Source of the DNA: Spartinivicinus poritis
GTDB lineage: Bacteria > Pseudomonadota > Gammaproteobacteria > Pseudomonadales > Zooshikellaceae
Assembly (NCBI RefSeq): GCF_028858535.1
Contig: NZ_JAPMOU010000018.1
Span: 50,053-114,052, forward strand
Direction: 5' to 3'
Length of the DNA stretch: 64,000 nucleotides
Part shown: positions 36,422 through 48,535 of the stretch, piece by piece
How the letters are laid out: each line of letters begins with the position of its first letter
Numbering within the stretch: the stretch's first letter is position 1
Made by a program: the position numbers and the translations under genes
The notes under the pieces: generated by a model
What the model saw: only the letters and a program-made list of their open reading frames with translations
The model's database searches: none
What the model was told of the DNA's origin: nothing

Positions 36422-36937
36422 TTACTGTTCAGAATTCACTTCAGATGAAGGGTTTTCTGTAGGCTCTGCTGTAACTGTAGTGCTACTTGACTCAGCTTGC
36501 TCTGCACCAGCCTTATCTGAAGAATTACTCCCCTCAGAAGCGGGGGTAGATTCTGCTTCATTTGCCCCCTCTACGTCAAGCGCTGGCACATCGTTTTCTG
36601 AAGATTTTTTCTCTACACTTCCATCCAAAGTAGGCACATCTGTTTCAACTGCAGGCTGTTCATTAATCACTGCATTCTCTAATGGATCAGTAACACCTTC
36701 ATCTGCTTTGTGTTTTGCAAATAACGCAAGGGAAAAGCTAGTGATAAAAAATACGGTTGCCAAAATAGCCGTCACTCTTGTTAAAAAGTTACCAGCTCCC
36801 TGACTACCAAAAATGGTTTGCGACGCCCCGCCACCAAATGACGCACCTGCCTCCGCGCCTTTACCCTGTTGTAATAGGATTAAGCCAATCAAGGCCAACG
36901 CAGCCAACACATGACCGATTAAAATTAATGTCTCCAT
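36422..36937 (-). CDS. secG: Preprotein translocase subunit SecG, long tail
   Basis: 171 residues. Residues 1-~80 are the SecG core: a first transmembrane helix (LILIGHVLAALALIGLILLQ), the GKGAEAGASFGGGASQTIFG loop and a second helix (FLTRVTAILATVFFITSFSLALF). The remaining ~90 residues form an acidic Ser/Glu/Asp-rich tail, so the protein is much longer than E. coli SecG (110). SecG aids SecYE channel function at the inner membrane. Its ATG directly abuts the tpiA stop. Confidence 0.95.
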   Translation of the reverse strand: METLILIGHVLAALALIGLILLQQGKGAEAGASFGGGASQTIFGSQGAGNFLTRVTAILATVFFITSFSLALFAKHKADEGVTDPLENAVINEQPAVETDVPTLDGSVEKKSSENDVPALDVEGANEAESTPASEGSNSSDKAGAEQAESSSTTVTAEPTENPSSEVNSEQ

Positions 36938-37684
36938 TTAATTACCTGCAGCTCGACAAATCGCAAAAAACTCTTCAGCCTGCAATGAGGCACCACCAAC
37001 TAAACCACCATCAATGTCAGGCATCGCAAAAAGCTGCCCAGCATTATCTGACTTCACACTGCCACCATACAACACTTTGATACTATCAGCCTGCTCAGCA
37101 ATTAGCTCTCTAAGCTGGGTTCGAATAAACTCGTGCATTTCTTGAGCTTGCTCTGGTGTTGCTGTTTCTCCAGTCCCTATTGCCCAGATTGGCTCATAGG
37201 CAATAATGAAGGGGCCACTTAAATCCCCCAAACTCAATGCTTGCAGTTGTTTTTTTATCACAGCTTGAGCGTTACCTTGCTGCCGCTCTTCCAGTGACTC
37301 ACCAATACAGATAACTGGTATTAACCCGCTGGCTACAACTGACTTACACTTTTCAGCTACTTGCTGGTCTGTCTCTTTAAATATTACCCTTCGTTCAGAG
37401 TGCCCAATGATGACATATTGCACTCCAAACTCCTGCAACATTTTAAGTGAAACTTCACCAGTGTAGGCACCTGCTGAATACTCTGAAGCATTTTGCGCAC
37501 CCAACTGAATATTGCTACTTTCAATTAGTTGCTCAACTTGCGTTAAATAAGGGGCAGGCGGACAAATCACAACAGTTGCCACGCGCCGCCCAACTAGCTG
37601 CTGTTTCAGCTGACTAATCAAGTTAGCATTAGCAGCTAGGCTGCCATTCATCTTCCAATTAGCAATTACAATTGGTGTTCGCAT
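36938..37684 (-). CDS. tpiA: Triosephosphate isomerase
   Basis: 248 residues, normal length. The catalytic Lys in NWKMNG (residue ~11), His in IIGHSERR (~95) and Glu in AYEPIWAIGTG (~165) plus the phosphate loop YGGSVKSDN and GGLVGGASL are all present. It interconverts DHAP and glyceraldehyde-3-phosphate in glycolysis. It lies between glmM and secG, as in pseudomonads. Confidence 0.98.
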   Translation of the reverse strand: MRTPIVIANWKMNGSLAANANLISQLKQQLVGRRVATVVICPPAPYLTQVEQLIESSNIQLGAQNASEYSAGAYTGEVSLKMLQEFGVQYVIIGHSERRVIFKETDQQVAEKCKSVVASGLIPVICIGESLEERQQGNAQAVIKKQLQALSLGDLSGPFIIAYEPIWAIGTGETATPEQAQEMHEFIRTQLRELIAEQADSIKVLYGGSVKSDNAGQLFAMPDIDGGLVGGASLQAEEFFAICRAAGN

Positions 37685-37790
37685 GATACCTACACTGTTT
37701 TTGGGGCAGGAATGTTACCCCATGATTCAACCACTGACAATAAACAAAGTTATTTCAGCACTTTATAGCTTAGGCCAGGCAGTAGATTTT

Positions 37791-39134
37791 CTACTCAAGC
37801 ACAACCGCCTCTTTAACTGCATCAGCAAGCTGGCTAACCAGCGTATTGACTTTTAACTCATCCTCACCTTCAACCATCACCCTAATCACTGGCTCTGTGC
37901 CAGAAGGCCTTAATAAAACTCGTCCTTTTCCTGATAATTCAGCTTCCACTTCACTTACCGCAGCTTGAATCTGTGTATTCTTGGCAATATCTACTTTATT
38001 TGTCAGCTTAACATTAACCATTTTCTGTGGAAATTTACACATCTGCTGTTTTACTTCAAACAACGATAACTGCCTTGACTGCAGTGCCTTTAGAACCTGC
38101 AGTGCAGAAACGATACCATCTCCAGTTGTAGCTACATCTCGGCAAATAATATGACCAGAAGACTCTCCTCCCAGATACCAGCCTTTTGCGAGCAACATTT
38201 CATTTACATATCGGTCGCCTACTTTGGCCCTGGCAAAAGGTATATTCATTTCTGACAGAGCTAACTCCATACCGAAGTTAGTCATCAAAGTACCGACCAC
38301 CCCACCATGCAATGCTTGCTGGTGAGCCTGGCTGCTTGCAATAATAAATAACAGTTCATCACCATCTACAGCCTGCCCTTGATGATCAACCATCATCACC
38401 CGGTCACCATCACCATCAAAAGCAATACCAAGATCGGCTTTTTCTTCTATCACTTTTTGTTGCAAAGCAGTTAAGTGGGTAGAGCCAACGTTCTTGTTGA
38501 TATTGATACCATTTGGCTCCACACCTATTGATACAACCTCAGCCCCAAGCTCTCTAAAAACAGCTGGCCCTACATGATAGGTAGCTCCATTGGCAGCATC
38601 GACAACAATTTTTAACCCACTAAGATCAAGATTACCTGCCACGGTACCTTTGCAATACTCAATATAACGGCCAGCAGCATCATTAATTCGCGTAGCTTTT
38701 CCCAGCAAACCAGAGTCAACACATTTAACCTCTTGCTCCAGCATTGCTTCAATAGCTAGCTCAACACGATCACCCAGCTTAGTTCCAGTGGCGGAAAAAA
38801 ATTTAATACCATTATCCTGATAGGGATTGTGGGATGCGCTAATAACAATACCAGCGTGCGCATTAAAGGTTCTGGTTAAATAAGCAATGGCAGGGGTAGG
38901 CATAGGACCAAGTAAGCTGACATCAACACCTGCAGCTGACAAACCAGCTTCCAGTGCTGCCTCAAACATATAGCCTGAGATACGCGTATCCTTCCCAATT
39001 AAAATTTTACCTTTGCCCTCTTGGGCAAACACTTTCCCTGCAGCCCAACCCAGCTTTAACATAAAGTCTGGAGTAATAGGATATTTCCCTACCTGGCCTC
39101 TAATACCATCAGTTCCAAAGTATTTTTTTTTCAT
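37791..39134 (-). CDS. glmM: Phosphoglucosamine mutase
   Basis: 447 residues from ATG 39134 ([13 protein letters not shown]), preferred over a GTG four codons upstream because it matches the family N-terminus. The phosphoserine loop is [16 protein letters not shown] near residue 100, the metal site DGDGDRV near 240 and the phosphate-binding [14 protein letters not shown] near the end. It makes glucosamine-1-phosphate for peptidoglycan and LPS. It follows folP with a 41-bp gap and precedes tpiA. Confidence 0.97.
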   Translation of the reverse strand: MKKKYFGTDGIRGQVGKYPITPDFMLKLGWAAGKVFAQEGKGKILIGKDTRISGYMFEAALEAGLSAAGVDVSLLGPMPTPAIAYLTRTFNAHAGIVISASHNPYQDNGIKFFSATGTKLGDRVELAIEAMLEQEVKCVDSGLLGKATRINDAAGRYIEYCKGTVAGNLDLSGLKIVVDAANGATYHVGPAVFRELGAEVVSIGVEPNGININKNVGSTHLTALQQKVIEEKADLGIAFDGDGDRVMMVDHQGQAVDGDELLFIIASSQAHQQALHGGVVGTLMTNFGMELALSEMNIPFARAKVGDRYVNEMLLAKGWYLGGESSGHIICRDVATTGDGIVSALQVLKALQSRQLSLFEVKQQMCKFPQKMVNVKLTNKVDIAKNTQIQAAVSEVEAELSGKGRVLLRPSGTEPVIRVMVEGEDELKVNTLVSQLADAVKEAVVLE

Positions 39135-39175
39135 CTTTGCAGCCACAAATTACAGTTAAAATACAGATCCCTATA

Positions 39176-40012
39176 CTAATTTGCCTCTTGAATAGCCTGG
39201 ACTAACTTCAAACAATCCACAGTCGCAGCTACATCATGCACCCTGAAAATACTGCCACCTTGCATGTAGCACCAAAGGTTAACTGCCAACGTACCATACA
39301 ACCGCTCATCTACGTCCTTATTCAAAGCAGCGCCAATCATGGATTTTCTTGACACTCCAATCAATATTGGAAGCTCAAGATTTTTCAAGTCTGCTAAATG
39401 TTTCGCCAAACTAAAGTTATGTTCTACAGTTTTTCCAAAGCCAAAGCCTGGATCAAGAACCAACCGTGAACGACTAATTCCAATTGTTTCACAAGCTTTG
39501 ATTCTAGCCAGCAAAAACTGTTTTACATCATCAACTACTGATAAGTATTTCGGGTTACTCTGCATATTCCCAGGCTCACCCTGCATATGCATTAAGCAAA
39601 CTGGCAGATTAGTATCAGCTGCAGCTTGTAAAGCACCATCACGCAGTAAAGCCCTCACATCATTAATTAGCCCTGCCCCGTTATTAGCTGCTTCGGTAAT
39701 TACAGCAGGTGTACTGGTATCTACAGATACAATCACATCTAATTGCTGACTAATTTGCTCAACAACAGGAATTACTCTGTCCAGCTCCTCTGAGGCACTG
39801 ACAGGTTTTGCACCAGGCCGTGTTGACTCACCTCCAACATCAATAATGCTAGCCCCTTCTTTTACCATTCTCTCAGCCTGGACTAAGGCCTGATCCAAGT
39901 ATTTATAGGCACCCCCATCATAAAATGAGTCTGGCGTCACATTGAGAATCCCCATTACATGGGGCTGTCTTAAATCAAGAGAGCGATTGCCACAGGCTAA
40001 TAGCTGAGTCAT
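39176..40012 (-). CDS. folP: Dihydropteroate synthase
   Basis: 278 residues. VMGILNVTPDSFYDGG binds pterin diphosphate, IIDVGGESTRPGA is the second signature, and LILDPGFGFGK-type (LVLDPGFGFGKTVEHN) and IGVSRKSMIG complete the TIM-barrel site. It condenses pABA with the pterin in folate synthesis and is the sulfonamide target. It follows ftsH by 66 bp, the usual ftsH-folP-glmM order. Shine-Dalgarno is weak. Confidence 0.97.
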   Translation of the reverse strand: MTQLLACGNRSLDLRQPHVMGILNVTPDSFYDGGAYKYLDQALVQAERMVKEGASIIDVGGESTRPGAKPVSASEELDRVIPVVEQISQQLDVIVSVDTSTPAVITEAANNGAGLINDVRALLRDGALQAAADTNLPVCLMHMQGEPGNMQSNPKYLSVVDDVKQFLLARIKACETIGISRSRLVLDPGFGFGKTVEHNFSLAKHLADLKNLELPILIGVSRKSMIGAALNKDVDERLYGTLAVNLWCYMQGGSIFRVHDVAATVDCLKLVQAIQEAN

Positions 40013-40078
40013 GACACAATTTCAGAAGTTTATTCGCTACTTAGGAGGGAAGGTTTAAAGTAAAAGCAAAGGCGAGCA

Positions 40079-42028
40079 CTAATGCTCGCCTGCAGGTCCA
40101 CCTATAGAAGGGTCTGGTGCTTTAGTCCCTTTATCTTCGGGCTTTTTATCAAGATCAGTCACAGCGCCCCCGCCAGAGGAGTCTCCATCATGCCAGCCAG
40201 CAGGAGGACGAGGTTTTTTACCAGCCATAATGTCATCAATCTGCTGAGTATCAATAGTTTCATATTGCATCAGCGCTTCAGCCATTAAATCCAGCTTATC
40301 TCTGTTCTCCTTGAGGATTTTTTCTGCTGTTGCATAGCACTCATCAATCAGAGAACGCACTTCCTCATCAATAATACTTGCAGTTTGAGGCGACACATTC
40401 AGTCGAGAACCACCTTGGCTGCGCCCTAAAAAGACTTCACCTTCATCTTCATCATACATCAAGGGGCCTAGCTTCTCAGACAAGCCCCACTTGGCGACCA
40501 TGTTGCGAGCAATTTGAGTTGCACGCTGGATATCATTAGAGGCACCAGTAGTAACACCATTAGCACCAAGCGTTATCTCTTCAGCAATTCGCCCGCCAAA
40601 CAAGCTACATATCTGACTAGTAAGTGCCTGCTTACTTTGACTATAACGATCCTCTTCAGGCAGGAACATGGTAACACCCAGCGCCCTACCTCTTGGAATA
40701 ATAGTCACCTTATAAACAGGGTCATGCTCAGGTACCAACCTTCCTACAATCGCGTGACCAGCTTCATGATAAGCGGTATTTAGCTTTTCTTTCTCACTCA
40801 TCACCATGGACTTGCGCTCAGCACCCATCATGATTTTATCTTTGGCCAACTCAAACTCTTTCATTGAGACGATGCGGCTGTTCGCTCTTGCAGCAAATAA
40901 AGCAGCTTCATTAACTAGATTGGCCAAGTCAGCTCCTGAAAATCCAGGGGTACCACGAGCAATAATAGACGGGTTAACATCATCAGCTAAGGGCACTTTT
41001 CGCATATGAACTTTCAGGATTTGTTCACGACCACGAATATCAGGCAAAGGCACAACGACTTGACGATCAAAACGGCCGGGCCTTAATAGCGCTGGATCAA
41101 GCACATCTGGACGGTTTGTTGCAGCAATGACAATCACACCTTCATTACCTTCAAAGCCATCCATTTCGACTAGCAGTTGGTTAAGGGTTTGCTCTCTTTC
41201 ATCATGCCCGCCACCCAGGCCAGCACCACGATGACGACCAACTGCATCAATTTCATCAATAAAAATAATACATGGAGACTGTTTCTTGGCCTGATCAAAC
41301 ATATCGCGAACGCGAGAAGCACCAACACCAACAAACATTTCAACAAAGTCAGAGCCAGAGATAGTAAAGAATGGTACCTTTGCTTCACCCGCAATAGCTT
41401 TAGCTAATAGTGTCTTACCTGTACCTGGCGAACCTACCATCAATACGCCACGAGGAATACGACCACCTAAGCGCTTGAACTTGCCTGGATCACGTAAGAA
41501 CTCTACCAGCTCTTGAACATCGTCTTTGGCTTCATCAACACCTGCTACATCAGCAAAGGTGGTTTTAATCTGATCTTCACCTAGCAAGCGCGCCTTGCTT
41601 TTACCAAAACTCATTGGGCCACCACGACCTCCCGAGCCACCTTGCATCTGGCGCATAAAGAACATAAATACTGCAATGATGACTAAAATAGGGAAGCTAG
41701 CAACTAGTAGCTGAGTCCAAATACTTTGCTTCTCTAACGGCTTAGCAACCACTTCAACCTGGTTAGACAACAAGTCATCCATTAATTTGTTATCTTGAAT
41801 AGTGGGAGGAAGGTTAGTCTCAAAACGCTCACTGCCATTTAGTATGCCCGTTACCGTAAAACCATCAATAACGACTTTACTAACCTGTTTATTTTCCACC
41901 AAGTTGACAAACTGTGTGTAGGTCAGCTCTTTGGTTGATGACTGCATGTTGCCGAAGTTTTTAAATACTGTCAGCAATACCAACGCGATTATTAGCCATA
42001 AAACTAAATTCTTTGCCATATCATTCAA
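40079..42028 (-). CDS. ftsH: ATP-dependent zinc metalloprotease FtsH
   Basis: 649 residues from TTG 42028, where GAGGG lies 7 bases upstream; ATG three codons later (42019, MAKNLVLWL) is the alternative but is 16 bases from that site. Two transmembrane helices (~5-25 and ~105-125) flank a periplasmic part. The AAA+ domain has Walker A GSPGTGKT (Ser in place of the common Pro), Walker [13 protein letters not shown] and the SRH. Zinc motif HEAGH near 420. It degrades sigma-32, LpxC and bad membrane proteins. It follows rlmE by 253 bp. Confidence 0.97.
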   Translation of the reverse strand: MNDMAKNLVLWLIIALVLLTVFKNFGNMQSSTKELTYTQFVNLVENKQVSKVVIDGFTVTGILNGSERFETNLPPTIQDNKLMDDLLSNQVEVVAKPLEKQSIWTQLLVASFPILVIIAVFMFFMRQMQGGSGGRGGPMSFGKSKARLLGEDQIKTTFADVAGVDEAKDDVQELVEFLRDPGKFKRLGGRIPRGVLMVGSPGTGKTLLAKAIAGEAKVPFFTISGSDFVEMFVGVGASRVRDMFDQAKKQSPCIIFIDEIDAVGRHRGAGLGGGHDEREQTLNQLLVEMDGFEGNEGVIVIAATNRPDVLDPALLRPGRFDRQVVVPLPDIRGREQILKVHMRKVPLADDVNPSIIARGTPGFSGADLANLVNEAALFAARANSRIVSMKEFELAKDKIMMGAERKSMVMSEKEKLNTAYHEAGHAIVGRLVPEHDPVYKVTIIPRGRALGVTMFLPEEDRYSQSKQALTSQICSLFGGRIAEEITLGANGVTTGASNDIQRATQIARNMVAKWGLSEKLGPLMYDEDEGEVFLGRSQGGSRLNVSPQTASIIDEEVRSLIDECYATAEKILKENRDKLDLMAEALMQYETIDTQQIDDIMAGKKPRPPAGWHDGDSSGGGAVTDLDKKPEDKGTKAPDPSIGGPAGEH

Positions 42029-42281
42029 CGGGCTACCCTCTTCGAGCGAACAAGCCTAACAGTCACTCGGTCTGTTTGTAATTATGCGGCTGAGATAAAG
42101 ATATCGGTTATGAACAACTGAACCTCTCTTTAAAGCGGCACGCTATTTTACAATCGTTCCACGAGCATGCTAAACAATAGCACTAGCCAAAGTTTATGGT
42201 GCTATACCTTACTACAGATCCATTACTTGAAACAGTTTCTCATCTATAGTTTAGCGCTATTAACTCTATTACCGAAGCTGA

Positions 42282-42902
42282 TTAACCTTTAAACCCCTTT
42301 CCAAGCAGATAAACTTCACGTGAACGCGATCTTGATGCCAATGGTTTTCGAGTTACCACTGAAGCAAAAGCCTCTCGCATCGCCTTAAAATATTGATCAA
42401 ATCCTTCACCTTGGAATACTTTTGTTAAAAAACACCCCTTCGGTTTCAGCACTTGCAATGACAAGTCCAGTGCTAGTTCAGCCAGATACATAGCTTTAGG
42501 CTGATCAACGGCCTTCATACCACTCATATTGGGGGCCATATCAGAAATTACAAGGTCTACTCTATCAGCACCAATTGCAGCCAGAATTTCCTCTAAAACT
42601 ACATCCTCAGTAAAGTCACCTTGAACAAAACTGACATCAGCAACTGGGTCCATTGGCAAAATATCAGATGCAACTACTTTGCCTTTACCGCCAACCAACT
42701 CTGCAGCCACTTGAGTCCACCCCCCAGGGGCTGCCCCTAAATCAACCACAGTCATACCAGGTTTGATTAAGTGATCCTTTTGCTGAATTTCCAGCAATTT
42801 ATAACTGGCTCGGGAGCGGTAACCATCTTTTTGTGATTGTTTTACAAACTGATCAGAAAAATGCTCTTGTAGCCAACGATTACTGCTTTTTGACCGCCCC
42901 AT
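42282..42902 (-). CDS. rlmE: 23S rRNA (uridine-2'-O)-methyltransferase
   Basis: 206 residues. [12 protein letters not shown], the SAM site [15 protein letters not shown] (~51-65), the catalytic Asp in DMAPNMSG and Lys in KVFQGEGFD are those of RlmE/FtsJ, which methylates U2552 in the peptidyl-transferase A loop. It heads the rlmE-ftsH run and is divergent from the yhbY-like gene, as in E. coli. Confidence 0.97.
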   Translation of the reverse strand: MGRSKSSNRWLQEHFSDQFVKQSQKDGYRSRASYKLLEIQQKDHLIKPGMTVVDLGAAPGGWTQVAAELVGGKGKVVASDILPMDPVADVSFVQGDFTEDVVLEEILAAIGADRVDLVISDMAPNMSGMKAVDQPKAMYLAELALDLSLQVLKPKGCFLTKVFQGEGFDQYFKAMREAFASVVTRKPLASRSRSREVYLLGKGFKG

Positions 42903-43161
42903 AACCTACAATTCTCATTAAAAAATTATATCGATAAATAAATGGTAACATTATAAAAGCAATAGAGGGCCTTTAACAGCCAAACGATTATGCTATCAAA
43001 TTTTTGGTTTGCTCTTGCTTACTATTTCGCTTGAGTCACTATGCAACAACCTAACTGTTCTTGTATTATCGTCGACCTTTTTAATGGTGTATGCTTTTTA
43101 TTTACAGTATGCTCCTCCAAGTTACTATGAGACATCACTTAAGTTTTACGGAATCATTTAC

Positions 43162-43467
43162 ATGGCTTTAACCGCTGCACAAAAGAAGCGCTTCCGCACC
43201 ATCGGCCACAATCTCAAGCCAGTGGTTACCATTGCTAGCAATGGACTCTCAACAGGGGTTTTAGAAGAAACTTCTCGCGCTCTAGCTGATCATGAACTCA
43301 TCAAGGTTAAATTTGCAGTGGGAGATAGAGAGGCAAAAAAAGCATTTATTAATGAACTTTGTAAAGAAGTTAATGCTGAACTTATTCAGACCATAGGCAA
43401 CATTGCTCTCATCTACAAACCGGCCAAAGAACCCAATCCAGCTTTATCAAACTTATTGCGCAGCTAA
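43162..43467 (+). CDS. yhbY: YhbY family RNA-binding (CRM-domain) protein
   Basis: 101 residues from ATG 43162 (MALTAAQKKRFRTIGHNL), the family start; an open stretch of 51 codons upstream is promoter-leader sequence. GHNLKPVVTIASNGLS, EELI-type ADHELIKVKFAVGDREAKK and IGNIALIYKP are CRM-domain features. The protein binds 50S precursors. Divergent from rlmE and convergent with greA; the same neighbourhood exists in E. coli. Confidence 0.95.
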   Translation: MALTAAQKKRFRTIGHNLKPVVTIASNGLSTGVLEETSRALADHELIKVKFAVGDREAKKAFINELCKEVNAELIQTIGNIALIYKPAKEPNPALSNLLRS

Positions 43468-43485
43468 GCAGTCAAAAGCCCAAAT

Positions 43486-43515
43486 AAAAAAGCCCCAACT
43501 CGAAGGGGCTTTTTT
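43486..43515. terminator. Bidirectional terminator yhbY/greA
   Basis: AAAAAAGCCCC (43486-43496) and GGGGCTTTTTT (43505-43515) form an 11-bp arm pair with an 8-base loop. T-runs occur on both strands, so it serves both convergent genes. Confidence 0.9.
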
Positions 43516-43533
43516 ATTTATTAGCAACGCTGT

Positions 43534-44010
43534 TTATAGGTGCTTAACCTCAGCAACTTCATACTCAGTGTCACCAGCCGGCGTCTTAACCAGAACAACA
43601 TCACCCTCCTCTTTACCAATTAAGGCTCGAGCAATGGGAGAACTAACGGATATTTTATTGCTTTTAATATCCGCCTCATCCTCGCCTACTATCTGGTACG
43701 CCATCTCTTCATCCGAGTCCAAATTAATCAGCGCAACAGTAGTACCAAAAAACACCTTACCCGTCTTGGCAATCTTGGTAACATCAATCACTTGAGCGCT
43801 CGATAATTTCGCTTCAATTTCATTAATTCGTCCTTCAGTGAAGCTTTGCTGCTCTCTCGCTGCATGGTACTCAGCATTTTCTTTAAGATCACCATGCTCT
43901 CGAGCATCGGCAATTGCCTGAATAATTCTTGGGCGCTCAACCCCTTTTAACTGTTCTAACTCATCCCTTAGGGCACGTTCACCCTGGACAGTCATTGGAA
44001 CCCTATTCAT
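43534..44010 (-). CDS. greA: Transcript cleavage factor GreA
   Basis: 158 residues, normal length. The coiled-coil finger carries the [27 protein letters not shown] motif ([16 protein letters not shown]), and the C-terminal FKBP-like domain has LNLDSDEE-like [11 protein letters not shown] and [14 protein letters not shown]. It rescues backtracked RNA polymerase. Its ATG overlaps the carB stop by 8 bp, so translation is coupled. The carAB-greA order is common in pseudomonads. Confidence 0.97.
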   Translation of the reverse strand: MNRVPMTVQGERALRDELEQLKGVERPRIIQAIADAREHGDLKENAEYHAAREQQSFTEGRINEIEAKLSSAQVIDVTKIAKTGKVFFGTTVALINLDSDEEMAYQIVGEDEADIKSNKISVSSPIARALIGKEEGDVVLVKTPAGDTEYEVAEVKHL

Positions 44011-47000
44011 TCATAATACCTTTGTGCAAATCCTGTAGCCGACGCACCGTTCGCTCAGGACCAAACTGAATTGCCTGAGCAACAGCCTCAGCTCCTGCTA
44101 ATGTAGTAGAGTAAGGCACTTTATGCTGTAACGCCGACCGCCTAATCATATAAGAATCAGCAATAGCTTGACGCCCCTCAGTAGTATTGATCACTAGCGA
44201 GATTTCATCATTTTTAATCATGTCAACTAAGTGAGGACGGCCTTCAGTCACTTTATTTGCTTGCTGAATTACTAGGCCAGCTGACTCTAAAGCTTTTGCT
44301 GTGCCAGCGGTTGCGTAAATACTAAAGCCTTGAGCAATAAGCACCTTTGCCACATCAACCGCTCGTGGCTTATCTTCATCTCTAACACTGATAATAACTT
44401 TGCCTTCTGTTGGCAGCATAGCATGAGCTGCCAGATGCCCTTTAGCAAAAGCTTCGGCAAAGCTATCACCCACCCCCATTACTTCACCTGTTGATTTCAT
44501 TTCAGGCCCTAAAATAGGATCTACTCCCGGAAACTTATTAAACGGGAAAACAGACTCTTTCACACAGAAATAAGGGGGGATTACTTCCTCGGTAAAACCA
44601 ACCTCTGCTAATGACTTACCAGCCATTACCAGCGCTGCTACTTTTGCTAACGAGCGGCCAATACATTTTGAAACAAATGGTACCGTTCGTGAAGCCCTTG
44701 GGTTGACTTCAATGACATAAATTTCGTCATCCTGAATTGCCAGCTGCACATTCATTAAACCGACTACACCCAGCTCAAGCGCCATTCGCTTCACTTGCTC
44801 ACGGATTTGATCCTGAAAATCTTTGCTAAGGCTATAGGGAGGCAGAGAACAAGCTGAGTCACCTGAGTGTACACCCGCCTGCTCAATGTGTTGCATAATG
44901 GCACCAATCACCACCGTTTTACCATCGCAAACCGCATCAACATCTACCTCAATGGCACGGTTCAAGAAGAAGTCTAGTAAAACAGGGCTATCATTGGAAA
45001 CCTGAACCGCTTCCCGCATATATTTTTGCAGCTCTTCTTCATTACTTACGATTTCCATTGCTCGACCACCAAGTACATAAGAAGGGCGAACTACTAAGGG
45101 ATAACCAATTTCTGCTGCAATGGTGACCGCCTCATCAGTACTTCTTGCAGTACCGTTGGCTGGCTGCTTGAGCCCTAATCGATCAATCATTTGCTGAAAG
45201 CGCTCACGGTCTTCTGCACGATCAATAGCTTCTGGGGTAGTACCAATAATGGGCACACCAGCGGCCTCAAGACCTCTAGCCAATTTCAGAGGCGTTTGAC
45301 CACCATAATGTACAATCACTCCTTGTGGTCGCTCGACTTCAACGATCTCCAGTACATCTTCTAAAGTGACTGACTCAAAGTACAGCCGATCGGAAGTATC
45401 ATAGTCTGTTGAAACCGTTTCAGGGTTACAGTTAACCATGATGGTTTCGTAGCCATCTTCTTTGAGTGCCAAAGCCGCATGAACACAACAGTAGTCAAAT
45501 TCAATACCTTGGCCAATTCGATTTGGTCCGCCACCCAGCACCATAATTTTAGGTCTAGCGGTTGGCGCTGCCTCGCACTCTTCATCGTAGGTGGAGTACA
45601 TGTAGGCAGTGGAAGAAGCAAATTCGGCTGCACATGTGTCCACCCTTTTATACACAGGCCTCACTCCAAACTTCTGACGGTGTTCTCGGAAGCTTTTTTC
45701 ACTAATACCTAACAACTCAGCCAGACGCGCATCAGAAAAGCCTTTACGCTTCAGCTGGAAAGTCAGCTTTTCATCAATTTCATGAAGCCCCAGCTTGGCA
45801 ACACTTTCCTCAACCTTAACCAAGTCTTCAATTTGCACTAAAAACCAGCGATCAATCTTGGTAAACCCAAAAACATCATCTATAGATAACCCAGCCCGAA
45901 ATGCATCAGCCACATGCCATATTCTTTCTGCTTTTGGGGTAACCAACTCAGATTTCAACGTCTGCAGCGCATCTTCAGCATTCAGGTCCTGGATGGGATC
46001 AAACCCATCGACCCCTACCTCCAAACCTCGCAATGCTTTTTGTACTGACTCTTGGAAGTTACGGCCAATTGCCATCACCTCACCCACCGACTTCATTTGT
46101 GTAGTTAGGCGGGCATCTGCCTGAGGGAATTTTTCGAAAGCAAAGCGCGGAATCTTGGTTACCACATAGTCAATAGCTGGCTCAAAAGAAGCAGGTGTTG
46201 CACCACCAGTGATGTCATTTTTCAGCTCATCCAAGGTATAACCCACTGCTAACTTTGCCGCTATTTTGGCTATTGGAAAGCCAGTTGCTTTAGAGGCCAG
46301 CGCAGAGGAACGAGAAACCCTTGGGTTCATTTCAATGACAACCATTCGGCCATTTTTCGGGTCTATACCAAACTGTACATTAGACCCTCCAGTTTCTACT
46401 CCAATCTCCCGGAGCACAGCAACTGATGCATTTCTCATCAACTGATATTCTTTATCAGTCAGCGTTTGCGCAGGTGCAACCGTTATTGAATCACCGGTAT
46501 GAACACCCATCGGATCAAAGTTTTCAATCGAGCAAACAATAATGCAGTTGTCGTTTTTATCTCGAACAACTTCCATTTCGTACTCTTTCCAGCCAATCAG
46601 CGACTCATCAATTAAAAGCTCATTGGTTGGTGATAAATCCAGGCCTCGCTGACAAATTTCTTCAAACTCTTCACGGTTATAGGCAATACCACCGCCTGTT
46701 CCACCCATAGTGAAAGACGGACGAATAATACAAGGAAAGCCAACCTCAGCCTGCACTTGATAAGCTTCTTCCATGCTGTGGGCAATACCCGCTTTTGGCG
46801 TTTCCAAACCAATAGCCTTCATTGCCTCATCAAAGCGATGGCGATCTTCAGCTTTATCAATAGCATCATGATTAGCACCTATCAGCTCTACTTTGAATTG
46901 CTCCAAAATACCATGGCGGTGCAAATCCAGCGCGCAGTTAAGAGCCGTTTGCCCACCCATAGTTGGCAGCAGAGCATCCGGTTTTTCCTTTTCGATGATT

Positions 47001-47227
47001 TTAGCGACTGTTTCCCAACGGATTGGCTCAATATAGGTAGCATCCGCCATCACAGGATCAGTCATAATGGTAGCTGGGTTGGAGTTAACCAAGATGACTC
47101 GATACCCCTCCTCCCGAAGTGCTTTACAGGCCTGGGCCCCTGAATAGTCAAACTCACAAGCTTGGCCAATCACAATTGGCCCAGCCCCTAAAATCAGAAT
47201 ACTTTTGATGTCAGTCCGCTTTGGCAT
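44003..47227 (-). CDS. carB: Carbamoyl-phosphate synthase large subunit
   Basis: 1074 residues, full length. Two homologous halves each hold an ATP-grasp fold: [21 protein letters not shown] and the second [18 protein letters not shown], with [11 protein letters not shown] and [12 protein letters not shown] nucleotide loops. The last ~140 residues are the allosteric MGS-like domain ([16 protein letters not shown]). It makes carbamoyl phosphate for pyrimidines and arginine. It follows carA by 59 bp. Confidence 0.98.
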   Translation of the reverse strand: MPKRTDIKSILILGAGPIVIGQACEFDYSGAQACKALREEGYRVILVNSNPATIMTDPVMADATYIEPIRWETVAKIIEKEKPDALLPTMGGQTALNCALDLHRHGILEQFKVELIGANHDAIDKAEDRHRFDEAMKAIGLETPKAGIAHSMEEAYQVQAEVGFPCIIRPSFTMGGTGGGIAYNREEFEEICQRGLDLSPTNELLIDESLIGWKEYEMEVVRDKNDNCIIVCSIENFDPMGVHTGDSITVAPAQTLTDKEYQLMRNASVAVLREIGVETGGSNVQFGIDPKNGRMVVIEMNPRVSRSSALASKATGFPIAKIAAKLAVGYTLDELKNDITGGATPASFEPAIDYVVTKIPRFAFEKFPQADARLTTQMKSVGEVMAIGRNFQESVQKALRGLEVGVDGFDPIQDLNAEDALQTLKSELVTPKAERIWHVADAFRAGLSIDDVFGFTKIDRWFLVQIEDLVKVEESVAKLGLHEIDEKLTFQLKRKGFSDARLAELLGISEKSFREHRQKFGVRPVYKRVDTCAAEFASSTAYMYSTYDEECEAAPTARPKIMVLGGGPNRIGQGIEFDYCCVHAALALKEDGYETIMVNCNPETVSTDYDTSDRLYFESVTLEDVLEIVEVERPQGVIVHYGGQTPLKLARGLEAAGVPIIGTTPEAIDRAEDRERFQQMIDRLGLKQPANGTARSTDEAVTIAAEIGYPLVVRPSYVLGGRAMEIVSNEEELQKYMREAVQVSNDSPVLLDFFLNRAIEVDVDAVCDGKTVVIGAIMQHIEQAGVHSGDSACSLPPYSLSKDFQDQIREQVKRMALELGVVGLMNVQLAIQDDEIYVIEVNPRASRTVPFVSKCIGRSLAKVAALVMAGKSLAEVGFTEEVIPPYFCVKESVFPFNKFPGVDPILGPEMKSTGEVMGVGDSFAEAFAKGHLAAHAMLPTEGKVIISVRDEDKPRAVDVAKVLIAQGFSIYATAGTAKALESAGLVIQQANKVTEGRPHLVDMIKNDEISLVINTTEGRQAIADSYMIRRSALQHKVPYSTTLAGAEAVAQAIQFGPERTVRRLQDLHKGIMNE

Positions 47228-47286
47228 GGCTATCTCTACACTACAAAACTAAATGGTCAGGGTTACCTATCTACTTCCACTACCTA

Positions 47287-48417
47287 TTAACGCCGGGCTT
47301 TAATTAACTCAATAAAGTGGTCAAATAGTGGCGCTACATCATGGGGGCCTGGACTTGCTTCAGGGTGCCCCTGAAAGCTAAATGCCGGCTTATCAGTTAG
47401 GTGTATTCCCTGTAGTGAGCCGTCAAATAATGACTTATGAGTTACTTTTACATTATCAGGGAGGGAGCTTTCTTTTACTGCAAACCCATGGTTTTGGCTA
47501 GTGATCATGACTTTTGTAGTCGTTAAATCCTGAACTGGATGGTTTGCTCCGTGATGGCCAAACTTCATTTTTTCAGTTTCAGCACCAACAGCTAGTGCTA
47601 ATAGCTGATGCCCAAGGCAAATGCCAAAAACCGGGATTTCAGTTTCCAAAATAGCTTGAATTGCTGCAATTGCATACTCGCAAGGCTCTGGATCACCAGG
47701 CCCGTTAGATAGGAACACACCATCAGGTTTCATTGCTAACACGTCATCAGCAGGTGTGGTTGCTGGCACAACAGTTAAACGGCAGCCACGATCAGCCAAC
47801 ATCCGTAAAATATTGCGCTTAACACCAAAGTCATAGGCTACTACATGGTAAGGCTGAGTATTGTGAGCAACATGAGCAGTACTAATAAGCTCCCACGTTC
47901 CCTCAGTCCAGCTGTAGTTTTCTTTGGTAGTCACTTCTTTAGCTAAATCCATTCCTTTTAAGCCAGGAAAGTCTTTTGCCAAAGCAATTGCTTTATCATC
48001 GTCTAGATTATCGCCCGCAATAATACAGCCATTTTGCGCCCCCTTCTCTCGTAATAAACGAGTTAACCGGCGTGTATCGATATCAGCTATGGCAACAATA
48101 TTTCGCTCAACTAAGTAGTCTGATAAAGACTGCTCATTTCGCCAGTTGCTGGCTAATAACGGTAAGTCACGAATAATCAAGCCACCTGCCCAAATTTGGG
48201 AGGATTCTTCATCTTGTTGATTAGTACCGGTATTTCCAATATGAGGATAAGTAAGAGTGACAAGCTGGCGGGCATAGGAGGGATCAGTGAGAATTTCTTG
48301 ATAGCCTGTCATTGCAGTATTAAAAACTACTTCACCACTGGCGTAACCATCAGCGCCAATGGCAACCCCCCGAAAAATACTGCCATCTTCGAGAGCGAGA
48401 ATTGCTGCCTTAGCCAA
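47287..48417 (-). CDS. carA: Carbamoyl-phosphate synthase small (glutaminase) subunit
   Basis: 376 residues from TTG 48417, chosen because GGGGAG lies 7 bases upstream and the protein then begins (M)[14 protein letters not shown] like E. coli CarA; the frame is open 27 codons further into the leader. The glutaminase triad is visible: Cys in [15 protein letters not shown], His and Glu in [13 protein letters not shown]. It supplies ammonia to CarB. Upstream lie a terminator hairpin and a leader ORF, suggesting attenuation. Confidence 0.95.
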   Translation of the reverse strand: MAKAAILALEDGSIFRGVAIGADGYASGEVVFNTAMTGYQEILTDPSYARQLVTLTYPHIGNTGTNQQDEESSQIWAGGLIIRDLPLLASNWRNEQSLSDYLVERNIVAIADIDTRRLTRLLREKGAQNGCIIAGDNLDDDKAIALAKDFPGLKGMDLAKEVTTKENYSWTEGTWELISTAHVAHNTQPYHVVAYDFGVKRNILRMLADRGCRLTVVPATTPADDVLAMKPDGVFLSNGPGDPEPCEYAIAAIQAILETEIPVFGICLGHQLLALAVGAETEKMKFGHHGANHPVQDLTTTKVMITSQNHGFAVKESSLPDNVKVTHKSLFDGSLQGIHLTDKPAFSFQGHPEASPGPHDVAPLFDHFIELIKARR

Positions 48418-48466
48418 TGAAAATCTCCCCTGTAAATAAATTAACCAAACATTTTTGTAGGCCATA

Positions 48467-48508
48467 AAAAAGCGAGATGTAACAAACAAATGTTTCATCT
48501 CGCTTTTC
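48467..48508 (-). terminator. Attenuator-type terminator in the carAB leader
   Basis: AAAAGCGAGATG (48469-48480) pairs with CATCTCGCTTTT (48497-48508); four more inner pairs extend the stem. On the minus strand it ends in six Ts, 50 bases before the carA start. Bases 48500-48504 can instead pair with 48511-48515 (CTCGC/GCGAG), an antiterminator that excludes the terminator. Confidence 0.8.
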
Positions 48509-48535
48509 TGCGAGTAGCTATTTTCTGGGGATATT

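Noticed and set aside
43009..43161. N-terminal extension of the YhbY protein
   Set aside because: Hydrophobic, non-homologous codons in the divergent promoter region; family start is at 43162.
48418..48498. 27-codon N-terminal extension of CarA
   Set aside because: It overlaps the terminator stem and leader; TTG 48417 has a perfect ribosome site and the family N-terminus.
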